Positions 6,917-15,514 of a stretch of DNA of 38,345 nucleotides are shown in pieces. Origin of the DNA: an uncultured Lachnospiraceae bacterium (GTDB lineage: Bacteria > Bacillota > Clostridia > Lachnospirales > Lachnospiraceae); NCBI GenBank assembly GCA_947382625.1, contig CANDAG010000034.1, forward strand, positions 1 through 38,345. The letters are read 5' to 3'. The position numbers and the translations under genes were made by a program. Below the pieces are notes generated by a model. The model ran no database searches and was not told the DNA's origin. It worked only from the letters and a program-made list of their open reading frames with translations. The stretch's first letter is position 1. Each line of letters begins with the position of its first letter.

Positions 6917-8281
6917 TTGAAAAGGAAAGAAGAAAAAGGACACCTGATCAGAGAGGTGAGGGAAGGGAGCATCGCGGCAGAACTGGAGATCACCGCCGGA
7001 GACAGGCTCCTTGCAATAGACGGTCATGAGATCGAGGATATTTTTGATTACCAATATTATACAGAAAATGAATATATTGAACTATTGGTTGAAAAGCCGA
7101 ACAGGGAGGAATGGCTCCTGGAGGTGGAAAAGGATGAAGATGAAGATCTGGGAATTGTGTTTGACAATGGACTGATGGACGATTACCGTTCCTGTCATAA
7201 CAAATGTATTTTTTGTTTTATTGACCAGATGCCGGAGGGGATGCGGGATACCCTGTATTTTAAGGATGATGATTCCAGGCTTTCTTTTCTTCAGGGAAAC
7301 TATGTGACGCTCACCAACATGTCGGATCATGATGTGGAGCGGATCATCCGGTATCGTCTTTCCCCCATCAACATATCCTTCCAGACCATGAATCCGGAGC
7401 TGCGGTGCAAAATGCTGAATAACCGTTTTGCGGGAGAGGCCTTAAAGAAGGCAGACCGTCTTTATGAGGCAGGGATCACTATGAACGGGCAGATCGTGCT
7501 CTGCAAAGGGGTTAATGACAAAGAGGAGCTTTCCTTCAGTATCCGGAAGCTGATGGAATATATACCGGTACTGGAAAGTGTTTCTGTGGTTCCGGTGGGA
7601 CTCTCCAAATACAGAGAGGGACTTTATCCATTAGAGCCTTTTGATCCGGAGGATGCAAAAGAGGTTCTTTCCATGATCCACGGGTTCCAGAGAGAAATTT
7701 ATGATACTCATGGGATCCATTTTGTCCATGCAAGCGATGAATGGTATCTGATGGCAGGAGAGGATCTTCCTCCTGAGGAGACCTATGACGGCTATCTACA
7801 GCTTGAAAACGGTGTGGGGATGATGCGGCTTTTGCTGGATGAGTTTGACGATGCCATAGCCCGGATCAGATCAAAACACCTGGAATCAGATGAGGGCTGT
7901 GGAGAGAAGATAGCAGAAGAGCTTTCCATAGCTACCGGACGGCTGGCCTTTCCCTATATTCAGGCAATGGCAAAGGAGCTCATGGAGCTTTTTCCGGGGC
8001 TTTTGCTTCATGTATATGAGATCACCAACTATTTCTTCGGAGAGATGATCACAGTGGCGGGTCTGCTTACAGGAGAGGATATCATCTCCCAGCTGAAGGG
8101 CAAGCCCCTGGGGAAACGGCTTCTCCTTTCCCAAAATATGTTAAGAGCCGGGGAAGAGGTTTTTTTGGATGATGTGACAGTGACTGAAATGGAAAAGGCT
8201 TTACAAGTAAAAACAGATATTGTAAAATCAAGCGGATATGACTTTGTAAAAGCGGTTTTAGGACAAAAAAGCGAGGAATAA
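6917..8281 (+). CDS. DUF512 / PDZ-containing radical SAM protein
   Basis: A 454-residue protein of the DUF512 (putative FeS oxidoreductase) family. The N-terminus (about 8-70) is PDZ-like, with an EGSIAAELEITAGDRLLAI signature. The cluster-binding motif is CHNKCIFC (Cys93, Cys97, Cys100), a CxxxCxxC typical of radical SAM enzymes that bind a [4Fe-4S] cluster. The DUF512 region occupies the C-terminal half. The family is widespread in Clostridia next to der, but its reaction is unknown. The start is TTG 6917, chosen because GGGAGAG is correctly spaced and no ATG precedes the PDZ region. The stop is one base from the der start, so translation is probably coupled. Confidence 0.9.
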   Translation: MKRKEEKGHLIREVREGSIAAELEITAGDRLLAIDGHEIEDIFDYQYYTENEYIELLVEKPNREEWLLEVEKDEDEDLGIVFDNGLMDDYRSCHNKCIFCFIDQMPEGMRDTLYFKDDDSRLSFLQGNYVTLTNMSDHDVERIIRYRLSPINISFQTMNPELRCKMLNNRFAGEALKKADRLYEAGITMNGQIVLCKGVNDKEELSFSIRKLMEYIPVLESVSVVPVGLSKYREGLYPLEPFDPEDAKEVLSMIHGFQREIYDTHGIHFVHASDEWYLMAGEDLPPEETYDGYLQLENGVGMMRLLLDEFDDAIARIRSKHLESDEGCGEKIAEELSIATGRLAFPYIQAMAKELMELFPGLLLHVYEITNYFFGEMITVAGLLTGEDIISQLKGKPLGKRLLLSQNMLRAGEEVFLDDVTVTEMEKALQVKTDIVKSSGYDFVKAVLGQKSEE

Positions 8282-8282
8282 A

Positions 8283-9617
8283 ATGAGCAAAAACAAAAAG
8301 CCCATCGTAGCGGTGGTGGGAAGACCCAATGTTGGTAAGTCCACTCTGTTTAACGCATTGGCAGGACAGAGGATTTCAATTGTAAAGGATACGCCGGGGA
8401 TCACCAGAGACCGGATCTATGCGGATGTGTCATGGCTGGACCGGAATTTTACCCTGATCGATACAGGAGGGATCGAACCGGACAGCAAGGATATTATTTT
8501 ATCCCAGATGCGGGAGCAGGCGCAGATCGCCATCGATACCGCAGATGTGATCCTTTTTATGGTGGATGTAAAGCAGGGACTGGTAGATGCGGACGCCAAG
8601 GTGGCGGACATGCTCAGACGTTCCCATAAGCCTGTGATATTAGTGGTAAATAAGGTAGATCATTTCGAAAAATATATGGCAGATGTCTACGAGTTTTATA
8701 ATCTGGGGATTGGAGATCCACACCCCATTTCCGCGGCAAACCAGATGGGGATCGGAGATCTGCTGGATGTTGTAAAAGAATATTTGGGAGACAAAAACGG
8801 AGAAGAGGAAGAGGATGACAGGATCCGGGTAGCCATTGTAGGAAAGCCCAATGTAGGGAAATCCTCTCTGATCAATAAGCTGATCGGTGAAAACAGGCTG
8901 ATCGTTTCCGATATTGCAGGAACCACCCGGGATGCAGTGGACACTCCCGTTGTCCGTAACGGAAAGGAATATGTCTTTATTGATACGGCAGGTCTGCGAC
9001 GCAAAAATAAGATCAAGGAAGAGCTGGAAAGGTATATGATCATCCGAACCGTAGGCGCTGTGGAGAGGGCAGATGTGGTGGTGCTTCTGATCGACGCCGT
9101 GGAAGGGGTCACAGAGCAGGATGCCAAGATCGCGGGAATTGCCCACGAAAGGGGTAAGGCAGTGATCATTGCGGTCAATAAGTGGGATGCCATCGAAAAG
9201 AATGATAAGACCACAAGAGAATATAGCGCCAGGATCAAAAATGTTTTATCTTATATGCCTTATGCGGAGATCACCTTTATATCGGCGCTTACCGGCCAGA
9301 GACTTTCAAAGCTTTATGATCTGATCGATATGGCCAGCGAAAATCATGCCATGCGGGTTTCTACCGGCGTACTCAATGAGATCATGAGTGAAGCGGTGGC
9401 GCTTCAGCAGCCTCCCACCGATAAAGGTAAACGGTTGAAATTATTCTATATTACCCAGGTTGGCGTTAAGCCCCCTGCCTTTGTTATTTTTGTCAATGAT
9501 AAGGAACTGATGCATTTTTCCTATACCAGATATATCGAAAATAAGATCCGGGAAGCTTTTGGATTTCGGGGAACGCCTCTGAAATTCATTATCCGGGAGA
9601 GAAAGGAGACGAAATAA
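8283..9617 (+). CDS. der: ribosome biogenesis GTPase Der (EngA)
   Basis: A 444-residue essential GTPase with two tandem G domains that helps assemble the 50S ribosomal subunit in the cytoplasm. The first P-loop is GRPNVGKST (13-21) and the second GKPNVGKSS (187-195). Each domain also has a DTxG switch (LIDTGG, FIDTAG) and NKxD specificity motif (NKVD, NKWD). The C-terminal part (about 360-444) is the KH-like RNA-binding domain, with FVNDKELMHFSY. An acidic linker (EEEEDD) separates the G domains. The gene starts one base after DUF512 and ends one base before plsY, showing a tight operon. Confidence 0.98.
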   Translation: MSKNKKPIVAVVGRPNVGKSTLFNALAGQRISIVKDTPGITRDRIYADVSWLDRNFTLIDTGGIEPDSKDIILSQMREQAQIAIDTADVILFMVDVKQGLVDADAKVADMLRRSHKPVILVVNKVDHFEKYMADVYEFYNLGIGDPHPISAANQMGIGDLLDVVKEYLGDKNGEEEEDDRIRVAIVGKPNVGKSSLINKLIGENRLIVSDIAGTTRDAVDTPVVRNGKEYVFIDTAGLRRKNKIKEELERYMIIRTVGAVERADVVVLLIDAVEGVTEQDAKIAGIAHERGKAVIIAVNKWDAIEKNDKTTREYSARIKNVLSYMPYAEITFISALTGQRLSKLYDLIDMASENHAMRVSTGVLNEIMSEAVALQQPPTDKGKRLKLFYITQVGVKPPAFVIFVNDKELMHFSYTRYIENKIREAFGFRGTPLKFIIRERKETK

Positions 9618-9618
9618 A

Positions 9619-10266
9619 ATGGAGAGGATTATCTGTCTTGCCATCGGGTATGTATTCGGTCTGTTCCAGACAGCCTTCATTTACGGCAAAATGCACGGGA
9701 TCGACATCAGAGAGCATGGAAGCGGAAACGCCGGCACCACCAACACCCTCCGTGTTCTGGGAACAAAAGCGGGACTGATCGTTCTGGCAGGAGATATTAT
9801 TAAATGTATCCTGGCCATTGTGATCAGCGGTATGTTCTTTGACAAATCCCATCCAGATGAGATCTATCTGCTGAAGCTTTATGCGGCGGCAGGCGCCATT
9901 CTGGGACATAATTTTCCTTTTTACCTGAAATTTAAAGGAGGAAAGGGGATCGCGGCAACGGCAGGCCTGATCCTGTCCTTCCATCCGGCCTTTGTTCCCA
10001 TGGGAGTGATCATATTTTTCAGTGTGTTCTTCCTGCTCCATTATGTTTCCCTTGGTTCCCTTTTAGTTTATGCCGGTCTTATGATCGAGATGGTAGTGGC
10101 AGGGCAGCTGGGGCTGTTTGGATCTTCTCAGGCGGTACTCAACGAGATGTATATTATCACGGCGCTGCTCACTATTCTGGCTTATTACAAGCACCGTGAA
10201 AATATTGTCCGGTTACTGAAGGGAGAGGAAAGAAAGACCTATCTGACCAAAAAGAACAAGGAATAA
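9619..10266 (+). CDS. plsY: glycerol-3-phosphate acyltransferase PlsY
   Basis: A 215-residue membrane enzyme that transfers acyl groups from acyl-phosphate to glycerol-3-phosphate, the first step of phospholipid synthesis. Five hydrophobic segments are visible. The conserved motifs are present: GSGNAGTTNTLR (about 34-45) and HNFPFYLKFKGGKG (about 97-110), which carry the phosphate-binding and acyl-phosphate-binding residues. ATG 9619 follows AGGAGACG. It lies between der and gpsA, so the product of GpsA (glycerol-3-phosphate) is the substrate of PlsY, a sensible functional pairing. Confidence 0.97.
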   Translation: MERIICLAIGYVFGLFQTAFIYGKMHGIDIREHGSGNAGTTNTLRVLGTKAGLIVLAGDIIKCILAIVISGMFFDKSHPDEIYLLKLYAAAGAILGHNFPFYLKFKGGKGIAATAGLILSFHPAFVPMGVIIFFSVFFLLHYVSLGSLLVYAGLMIEMVVAGQLGLFGSSQAVLNEMYIITALLTILAYYKHRENIVRLLKGEERKTYLTKKNKE

Positions 10267-10285
10267 AAGGGGAGTGAAACAAAAT

Positions 10286-11323
10286 ATGGCAAAGATCGGA
10301 ATTATCGGAGCCGGAAGCTGGGGATGTGCTCTGGCATGGCTTCTTAACAATAACGGAAATCAGGTGGTCATGTGGTCTGCCCTGGAGGATGAGATCCATA
10401 TGCTGAACGAAACCCATGAGCATAAGGATAAGCTGCCGGGAGTACGTCTGCAGGATGAGGTCCGGTTTACAACAGACCTTCAGAAGGCTATAGCCGGGCA
10501 GGATGTACTGGTGCTGGCAGTACCGTCCCCGTTTACCAGAAGCACGGCAGCCAAAATGGCTCCTTTTGTGACAAAGGGGCAAAGGATTGTCAATGTGGCA
10601 AAGGGGATCGAGGAAAATACCCTTATGACCCTGTCCCAGATCATTGAGCAGGAGATTCCGAAGGCGGAGGTGGCTGCGCTTTCCGGTCCCTCCCATGCAG
10701 AGGAAGTGGGAAAGGGAATTCCTACTACCATTGTCGTCGGGACCCAAAATAAGGAAACCGCAGAATATCTCCAGAACCTGTTTATGAGCAAGGTTTTCAG
10801 GGTATATACCAGCTCTGACGTGATGGGGATCGAGTTGGGGGCAGCGCTTAAAAATGTGGTGGCTTTAGCCGCCGGTATCGCAGATGGTCTTGGCTATGGG
10901 GACAATACCAAGGCTGCCCTGATCACAAGAGGGATTGCGGAAATTGCAAGACTGGGTATTTCCATGGGCGGAAGGATTGAAACCTTTTACGGCCTTACAG
11001 GGATCGGAGATCTGATCGTAACCTGTGCCTCCATGCACTCCAGGAACCGTCGGGCAGGAATCCTGATCGGAAAAGGCGCTTCTATGGAGGAGGCCATGGC
11101 GGAAGTAAAAATGGTAGTGGAAGGGGTTTATTCTGCAAAGGCAGGATATGCACTGGCACAAAAATATCAGGTAAGCATGCCGATCATTGAACAGGTAAAC
11201 CAGGTTCTGTTCGAGGGCAAGCCGGCTGCCGAAGCAGTGGGAGAGCTGATGCTCCGGGACAAAAAGGTGGAAAATATTGATTTAAGGCAATTATATCAAA
11301 ATAGTGTGGAGATTCCCTGGTAG
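10286..11323 (+). CDS. gpsA: NAD(P)-dependent glycerol-3-phosphate dehydrogenase
   Basis: A 345-residue cytosolic enzyme reducing dihydroxyacetone phosphate to sn-glycerol-3-phosphate for lipid synthesis. The Rossmann motif GAGSWG is at 8-13. The catalytic region ALKNVVALAAGIADG carries the conserved Lys, and GDNTKAALITRG forms the substrate site. I prefer ATG 10286 (MAKIGIIGAG) over an in-frame GTG at 10274, because the GTG overlaps the AAGGGGAG ribosome binding site. It is 19 bases after plsY and 21 bases before the MoxR gene, with no terminator on either side. Confidence 0.97.
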   Translation: MAKIGIIGAGSWGCALAWLLNNNGNQVVMWSALEDEIHMLNETHEHKDKLPGVRLQDEVRFTTDLQKAIAGQDVLVLAVPSPFTRSTAAKMAPFVTKGQRIVNVAKGIEENTLMTLSQIIEQEIPKAEVAALSGPSHAEEVGKGIPTTIVVGTQNKETAEYLQNLFMSKVFRVYTSSDVMGIELGAALKNVVALAAGIADGLGYGDNTKAALITRGIAEIARLGISMGGRIETFYGLTGIGDLIVTCASMHSRNRRAGILIGKGASMEEAMAEVKMVVEGVYSAKAGYALAQKYQVSMPIIEQVNQVLFEGKPAAEAVGELMLRDKKVENIDLRQLYQNSVEIPW

Positions 11324-11344
11324 GGAATAAAAGGAGAAGGTTAA

Positions 11345-12160
11345 ATGAGCGGAGAACAATTTGTAAGTACACAGGAGTATGTAGCATCGGAAGAGCTGAT
11401 GGCAAGCGTGAATGTGGCCATTGCCTTAAGGAAGCCCCTTTTGATCAAGGGCGAGCCGGGAACCGGTAAGACCATGCTGGCGGAAGCGGTGGCAAAATCC
11501 CTTGGAAAGAAGCTGATCATCTGGAATATCAAGTCAACTACCAAGGCTCAGGACGGACTGTATATGTATGATACGATCCAGAGACTTTATGACGGGCAGT
11601 TCGGGGAAGCCGGAGTGGACGATATCGCCCACTATATCAAGCTGGGAAAGCTGGGAGAGGCCTTTGAATCAGAAGAACAGGTGGTGCTTCTGATCGATGA
11701 GATCGATAAGGCGGATCTGGAATTCCCCAATGACCTTCTCTGGGAGTTAGACCAGATGGAGTTTTATATCCATGAAACCAAGCGTACCGTTAAGGCAAAG
11801 CAGCGCCCTATCGTGATCATTACCTCAAATGCGGAGAAGGAGCTGCCGGATGCCTTCCTCAGAAGGTGTATTTTTCACTATATTGATTTTCCGGATGAAG
11901 CGCTGATGGAAGAGATCGTGCGCACCCATTATCCGGATGTGGAGGATAAGCTTCTGAAAAATGCCATGGAGGTATTCTATAATATCCGTTCTCTGCGCGA
12001 TATCCGCAAAAAGCCCAGTACCTCAGAGCTGATCGACTGGATCAACGCTCTGCAGATCGGCGGCATTTCCGCAGACGAGATCCGTGCAAAGCTGCCCTTT
12101 GTCGGCGTTGTGGTAAAAAAGGATGAGGATCTGGAGACGGTAAGACAGAAGCTGGACTAA
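11345..12160 (+). CDS. MoxR-type AAA+ ATPase
   Basis: A 271-residue AAA+ protein. Walker A is GEPGTGKT (36-43), Walker B LLIDEID (115-121), a sensor-1 region TSNAEKELPDAF and an arginine-finger-like FLRRC follow. MoxR ATPases act as chaperones, usually together with a von Willebrand factor A partner, to insert metal or mature protein complexes. The next gene here encodes just such a VWA protein only 14 bases downstream. ATG 11345 has AAGGAGA upstream. The client is unknown. Neighbours are lipid and tRNA-charging genes, which give no hint. Similar MoxR-VWA pairs exist in many bacteria without an assigned role. Confidence 0.9.
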   Translation: MSGEQFVSTQEYVASEELMASVNVAIALRKPLLIKGEPGTGKTMLAEAVAKSLGKKLIIWNIKSTTKAQDGLYMYDTIQRLYDGQFGEAGVDDIAHYIKLGKLGEAFESEEQVVLLIDEIDKADLEFPNDLLWELDQMEFYIHETKRTVKAKQRPIVIITSNAEKELPDAFLRRCIFHYIDFPDEALMEEIVRTHYPDVEDKLLKNAMEVFYNIRSLRDIRKKPSTSELIDWINALQIGGISADEIRAKLPFVGVVVKKDEDLETVRQKLD

Positions 12161-12174
12161 AATGGGGGATGCGG

Positions 12175-13380
12175 ATGTTTTCTAATTTCTTTTATATCTG
12201 TAAGGCAAAAGGCTTAAATATTACCTTAAGCGAGTGGCTGACCCTGCAGGAGGCCCTGGATAAGGGGCTTTGCGACAGCAGCCTGACGCAGTTTTATTAT
12301 CTCGCCCGGATGATACTGGTTAAGAGCGAGACGGATTTTGATAAATTTGATATGGCCTTTGACGAGACCTTTAAGGGGATCCAGTCGGAGAATGAGATAT
12401 CCAAAAATATGATGAAATGGCTGGATAAGTCGGAGCTCATCGACATGGTGGATGAGGAAGAGCGTTATCGCATGAACGAGCAGGACGGAATGCAGTTTAT
12501 CGATAAGGACGAGGTGGAGACCAAGTTTAAGGAACGGCTCAGAGACCAGGACAGCGAGCACAACGGCGGAAGCTTCTGGATCGGCAGTATGGGAAAAACC
12601 GCCTTCGGAAATATGGGTGGCTTTATGGGCGGTATCCGGGTAGGCGGCAAGACAGGCTATCAGAGTGCCTTTCAGGTGGTAGGCGCCCGCAAATACCGGG
12701 ATTTTAGGGATGACAGGATGCTGGATAACCGCCAGTTTCAGCTGGCCTTCCGAAAGCTGCGCCAGTTTTCCACACGGCTGGACATTCCCAAGACGGAGCT
12801 GGATATTGACGGCACCATAGACATGACCTGTAACAATGGCGGCTGTCTGCAGATCGTTATGGATAAGCCTCGTAAGAATGCAGTCAAGCTCCTGCTTCTT
12901 ATGGACTCCGGCGGGACCATGATCCCCTTCAGCTCCCTGCTGAATGAATTGTTTCAGGCAGTGCATAAATCCAACCACTATAAGGATGTGAAAACCTACT
13001 ATTTTCATAATTGCATTTATTCCAAGCTTTATAAGACGCCGGAGTGTGAAAACGGCGACTGGATCGACACGGAATGGATGTTCCGCAATCTGGACAGCGA
13101 TTACAAGGTGATCGTGGTGGGAGATGCCGCCATGGCGCCGGAGGAGCTTTATTCTACCAGCGGCAATTACCGTGGGCCCAATGGAGGACTGGCGGGCTGG
13201 GACTGGCTTCAGCTTTTAAAACGCCATTATAAGAAGATCGTATGGCTTAATCCCAAAATGGCGCCGGGACATGCACCCTGGCGGGAAGCCGAGACGGCCA
13301 TCAAAGGGCTTTTCCCTATGTATAAGCTGACGGTAGACGGCCTGAATCAGGCCATGATAAAGCTGATGCTGAATAAATAA
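12175..13380 (+). CDS. VWA/CoxE-like protein, partner of the MoxR ATPase
   Basis: A 401-residue soluble protein. The N-terminal 200 residues are mostly helical and contain a Gly-rich loop (FGNMGGFMGG). The C-terminal half resembles CoxE-type VWA domains. The metal-site motif DxSxS reads DSGGT at 244-248, so the MIDAS is degenerate. I start at ATG 12175, six bases after a GGGGG stretch. An in-frame ATG at 12169 adds two residues but touches that stretch. It is cotranscribed with the MoxR ATPase, and together they are likely a chaperone-like complex. No metal or substrate can be assigned. A short unrelated frame at 12162 is ignored. Confidence 0.85.
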   Translation: MFSNFFYICKAKGLNITLSEWLTLQEALDKGLCDSSLTQFYYLARMILVKSETDFDKFDMAFDETFKGIQSENEISKNMMKWLDKSELIDMVDEEERYRMNEQDGMQFIDKDEVETKFKERLRDQDSEHNGGSFWIGSMGKTAFGNMGGFMGGIRVGGKTGYQSAFQVVGARKYRDFRDDRMLDNRQFQLAFRKLRQFSTRLDIPKTELDIDGTIDMTCNNGGCLQIVMDKPRKNAVKLLLLMDSGGTMIPFSSLLNELFQAVHKSNHYKDVKTYYFHNCIYSKLYKTPECENGDWIDTEWMFRNLDSDYKVIVVGDAAMAPEELYSTSGNYRGPNGGLAGWDWLQLLKRHYKKIVWLNPKMAPGHAPWREAETAIKGLFPMYKLTVDGLNQAMIKLMLNK

Positions 13381-13414
13381 ATCACATAGATAATAATGAA
13401 AAGAGGAAATAGAA

Positions 13415-14638
13415 ATGACGATTTTTGACGAATTGAAGGCCAGAGGACTTCTGGCCCAGCTGACGGATGAGGAAGAGATCAAGGAGTTGATCAATGCAGG
13501 CAAGGCTACCTTTTATATCGGCTTTGATCCTACGGCGGATTCTCTTCATGTAGGACACTTCATGGCGCTTTGTCTGATGAAACGTCTTCAAATGGCAGGA
13601 AACAAGCCCATTGCGCTCCTTGGCGGCGGTACCGGCATGGTAGGAGATCCTTCGGGAAGAAGCGACATGCGTTCCATGATGACAAAGGAGACTATTGAGC
13701 ATAACTGCCAGTGCTTCAAGGAGCAGATGAGCCGTTTTATCGACTTTTCTGACGGAAAGGCTTTGATGGTAAACAATGCGGAATGGCTTCTTGATCTGAA
13801 TTATATTGAATTTCTGCGTGAGATCGGCCCTCATTTTTCGGTAAACAGAATGCTTACAGCAGAATGCTATAAGCAAAGGATGGAGAAGGGCTTAAGCTTC
13901 CTTGAATTTAACTATATGCTGATGCAGAGCTATGACTTTTATGAGCTGTTCCAGAGGTATGGCTGTAACATGCAGTTTGGCGGAGATGATCAGTGGAGCA
14001 ATATGTTAGGGGGTACGGAGCTGATCCGCAGAAAGTTAGGGAAGGATGCCTACGCCATGACCATTACCCTGCTCCTTAATTCCGAAGGCAACAAAATGGG
14101 CAAAACCCAGAAGGGCGCCGTATGGCTTGATCCTAATAAGACCAGTCCCTTTGAGTTCTATCAATATTGGAGAAATATTGCGGATGCGGATGTACTGAAA
14201 TGTCTGCGGATGCTGACCTTCCTGCCCTTAGAGCAGATCGATGAGATGGACAGCTGGGAGGGAAGTCAGCTGAATCAGGCGAAAGAGATTCTTGCCTATG
14301 AGCTGACCAAGCTGGTCCATGGCGAAGAAGAAGCTGCCAAAGCACAGGAAAGTGCAAGAGCCTTATTCAGCACAGGTGCGGCGGCTGAGATGCCCACCAC
14401 CGAGCTTTCCGAAGAGGACTTTACAGAAGGGACTATTGATATGATCTCTGTGCTCTGTAAGGCCGGGCTGGTGCAGAGCCGCTCCGAGGGAAGGCGTGCC
14501 ATTGAACAGGGCGGCGTTACTCTGGAAAATGAAAAGGTGACTGATGTGAAGGCTGCTTTCGGGAAGGATACCTTTGCAGGAGAAGGAGCTATCGTAAAGA
14601 GAGGAAAGAAAAACTTCCGCAGAGTGATCCTGAAATAA
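13415..14638 (+). CDS. tyrS: tyrosyl-tRNA synthetase
   Basis: A 407-residue class I synthetase that charges tRNA-Tyr. The HIGH motif is HVGH (45-48) after [12 protein letters not shown], and the KMSKS motif is KMGKT (227-231). The C-terminal S4 RNA-binding domain (about 340-407) includes [21 protein letters not shown] 13415 follows AGAGGAAA. The 34-base gap upstream is too small for a T-box leader, which often controls tyrS in Firmicutes, so control here must come from the upstream promoter or none at all. It follows the MoxR-VWA pair and precedes a metallopeptidase. Confidence 0.97.
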   Translation: MTIFDELKARGLLAQLTDEEEIKELINAGKATFYIGFDPTADSLHVGHFMALCLMKRLQMAGNKPIALLGGGTGMVGDPSGRSDMRSMMTKETIEHNCQCFKEQMSRFIDFSDGKALMVNNAEWLLDLNYIEFLREIGPHFSVNRMLTAECYKQRMEKGLSFLEFNYMLMQSYDFYELFQRYGCNMQFGGDDQWSNMLGGTELIRRKLGKDAYAMTITLLLNSEGNKMGKTQKGAVWLDPNKTSPFEFYQYWRNIADADVLKCLRMLTFLPLEQIDEMDSWEGSQLNQAKEILAYELTKLVHGEEEAAKAQESARALFSTGAAAEMPTTELSEEDFTEGTIDMISVLCKAGLVQSRSEGRRAIEQGGVTLENEKVTDVKAAFGKDTFAGEGAIVKRGKKNFRRVILK

Positions 14639-14691
14639 AGGATCTGCAAATAGTATGATGTAATATATTGATTCGTTCAGACAGGAGCATT

Positions 14692-15408
14692 ATGCAGTAT
14701 CAGCTGATCAGAAGCAACAGAAAATCCATTGCCATCTCTTTTGACAGAGGTGGCAATTTTAAAGAAAAAAATATCCCACCGAGTCTTGTGGTGAAAGCAC
14801 CCTATTGGGTGAGTCTGGCGGAAATAGAGGCTTTTGTGTCATCCAAACAGGAGTGGATCCAGGCCACCGCAAAGAGGCTTCAAAGAGAGCAGGAAAAAGC
14901 CCTTTCCCAAAGGCTAAAGCTGGAAACTGGCGATACCCTTGACTATCTTGGCGAAAAAAGGGTTCTGACCGTGATCCGGGAGGAGCGGAGCCGGGCAAAG
15001 GTAAAGTGTGTGATGGAGCGGCTGCTTTTATGGGTTCCCTATGAGGCAGATTATGAATACAAAAGAGCCCAGCTTGAAAAATGGTATCGGAAGCAGGCTC
15101 TTTTGGTCTTTTCCCGGAAGGCGGAGGAGTATGCGGAGGTTCTGGGCGTTCATTTTGCACAGATCCATATCAAGGATCAGAAAAGCCGCTGGGGCAGCTG
15201 CAGCGGCAGAGGCAATCTGAATTTCAACTGGCGTCTTATTATGGCGCCGGAGCCGGTCTGTGATTATGTGATCATCCACGAGCTGTGTCACCTTAGGTTT
15301 ATGGATCACTCCGCGGATTTCTGGCAGCTGGTGGAGAGCCTTTGTCCTCATTATAAGCAGTATCGGAACTGGCTTAAGGAAAACGGAGAACGCCTCTATA
15401 GGATTTAA
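14692..15408 (+). CDS. YgjP/SprT-type zinc metallopeptidase (DUF45)
   Basis: A 238-residue protein of the YgjP-like M48 family. The zinc site is HELCH (His196, Glu197, His200) with a third candidate ligand His206 in FMDHS. It is preceded by the family signature DQKSRWGSCSGRGNLNFNW. There is no signal peptide or TM, so it should act in the cytosol. The substrate is unknown. ATG 14692 is chosen because CAGGAG lies four bases ahead. A TTG at 14668 lacks a site. It lies between tyrS and the spoIVA promoter, and no clear terminator follows. Confidence 0.9.
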   Translation: MQYQLIRSNRKSIAISFDRGGNFKEKNIPPSLVVKAPYWVSLAEIEAFVSSKQEWIQATAKRLQREQEKALSQRLKLETGDTLDYLGEKRVLTVIREERSRAKVKCVMERLLLWVPYEADYEYKRAQLEKWYRKQALLVFSRKAEEYAEVLGVHFAQIHIKDQKSRWGSCSGRGNLNFNWRLIMAPEPVCDYVIIHELCHLRFMDHSADFWQLVESLCPHYKQYRNWLKENGERLYRI

Positions 15409-15440
15409 ATCCATCCGGCCAAAGCTTAAGGCAGAAAAAA

Positions 15441-15470
15441 GTAATAAACCCTCAGGTCCTCACATACACT
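15441..15470 (+). promoter_or_regulatory. sigma-E-type sporulation promoter of spoIVA
   Basis: CATACACT at 15463-15470 fits the sigma-E -10 consensus CATACAnT at every fixed position. GTAATAA (15441-15447) lies 15 bases upstream as a -35-like element. Transcription would start about 38 bases before the spoIVA ATG. In Bacillus and Clostridia spoIVA is under mother-cell sigma-E control, so both position and sequence agree. Confidence 0.7.
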
Positions 15471-15514
15471 GAATTAAGCATAGAGAGGACAAAGACAAAG
15501 GGTTTGGTGATCAG

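Noticed and set aside
12226-13008. Long open frame on the minus strand (260 codons) inside the VWA gene
   Set aside because: It is antisense to a well-supported gene, has no ribosome binding site and no recognisable protein features. Similar shadows occur at 30602-31627, 4283-5008 and 16088-16729.
13381-13414. T-box leader for tyrS
   Set aside because: The gap is only 34 bases and contains no T-box motif or terminator.
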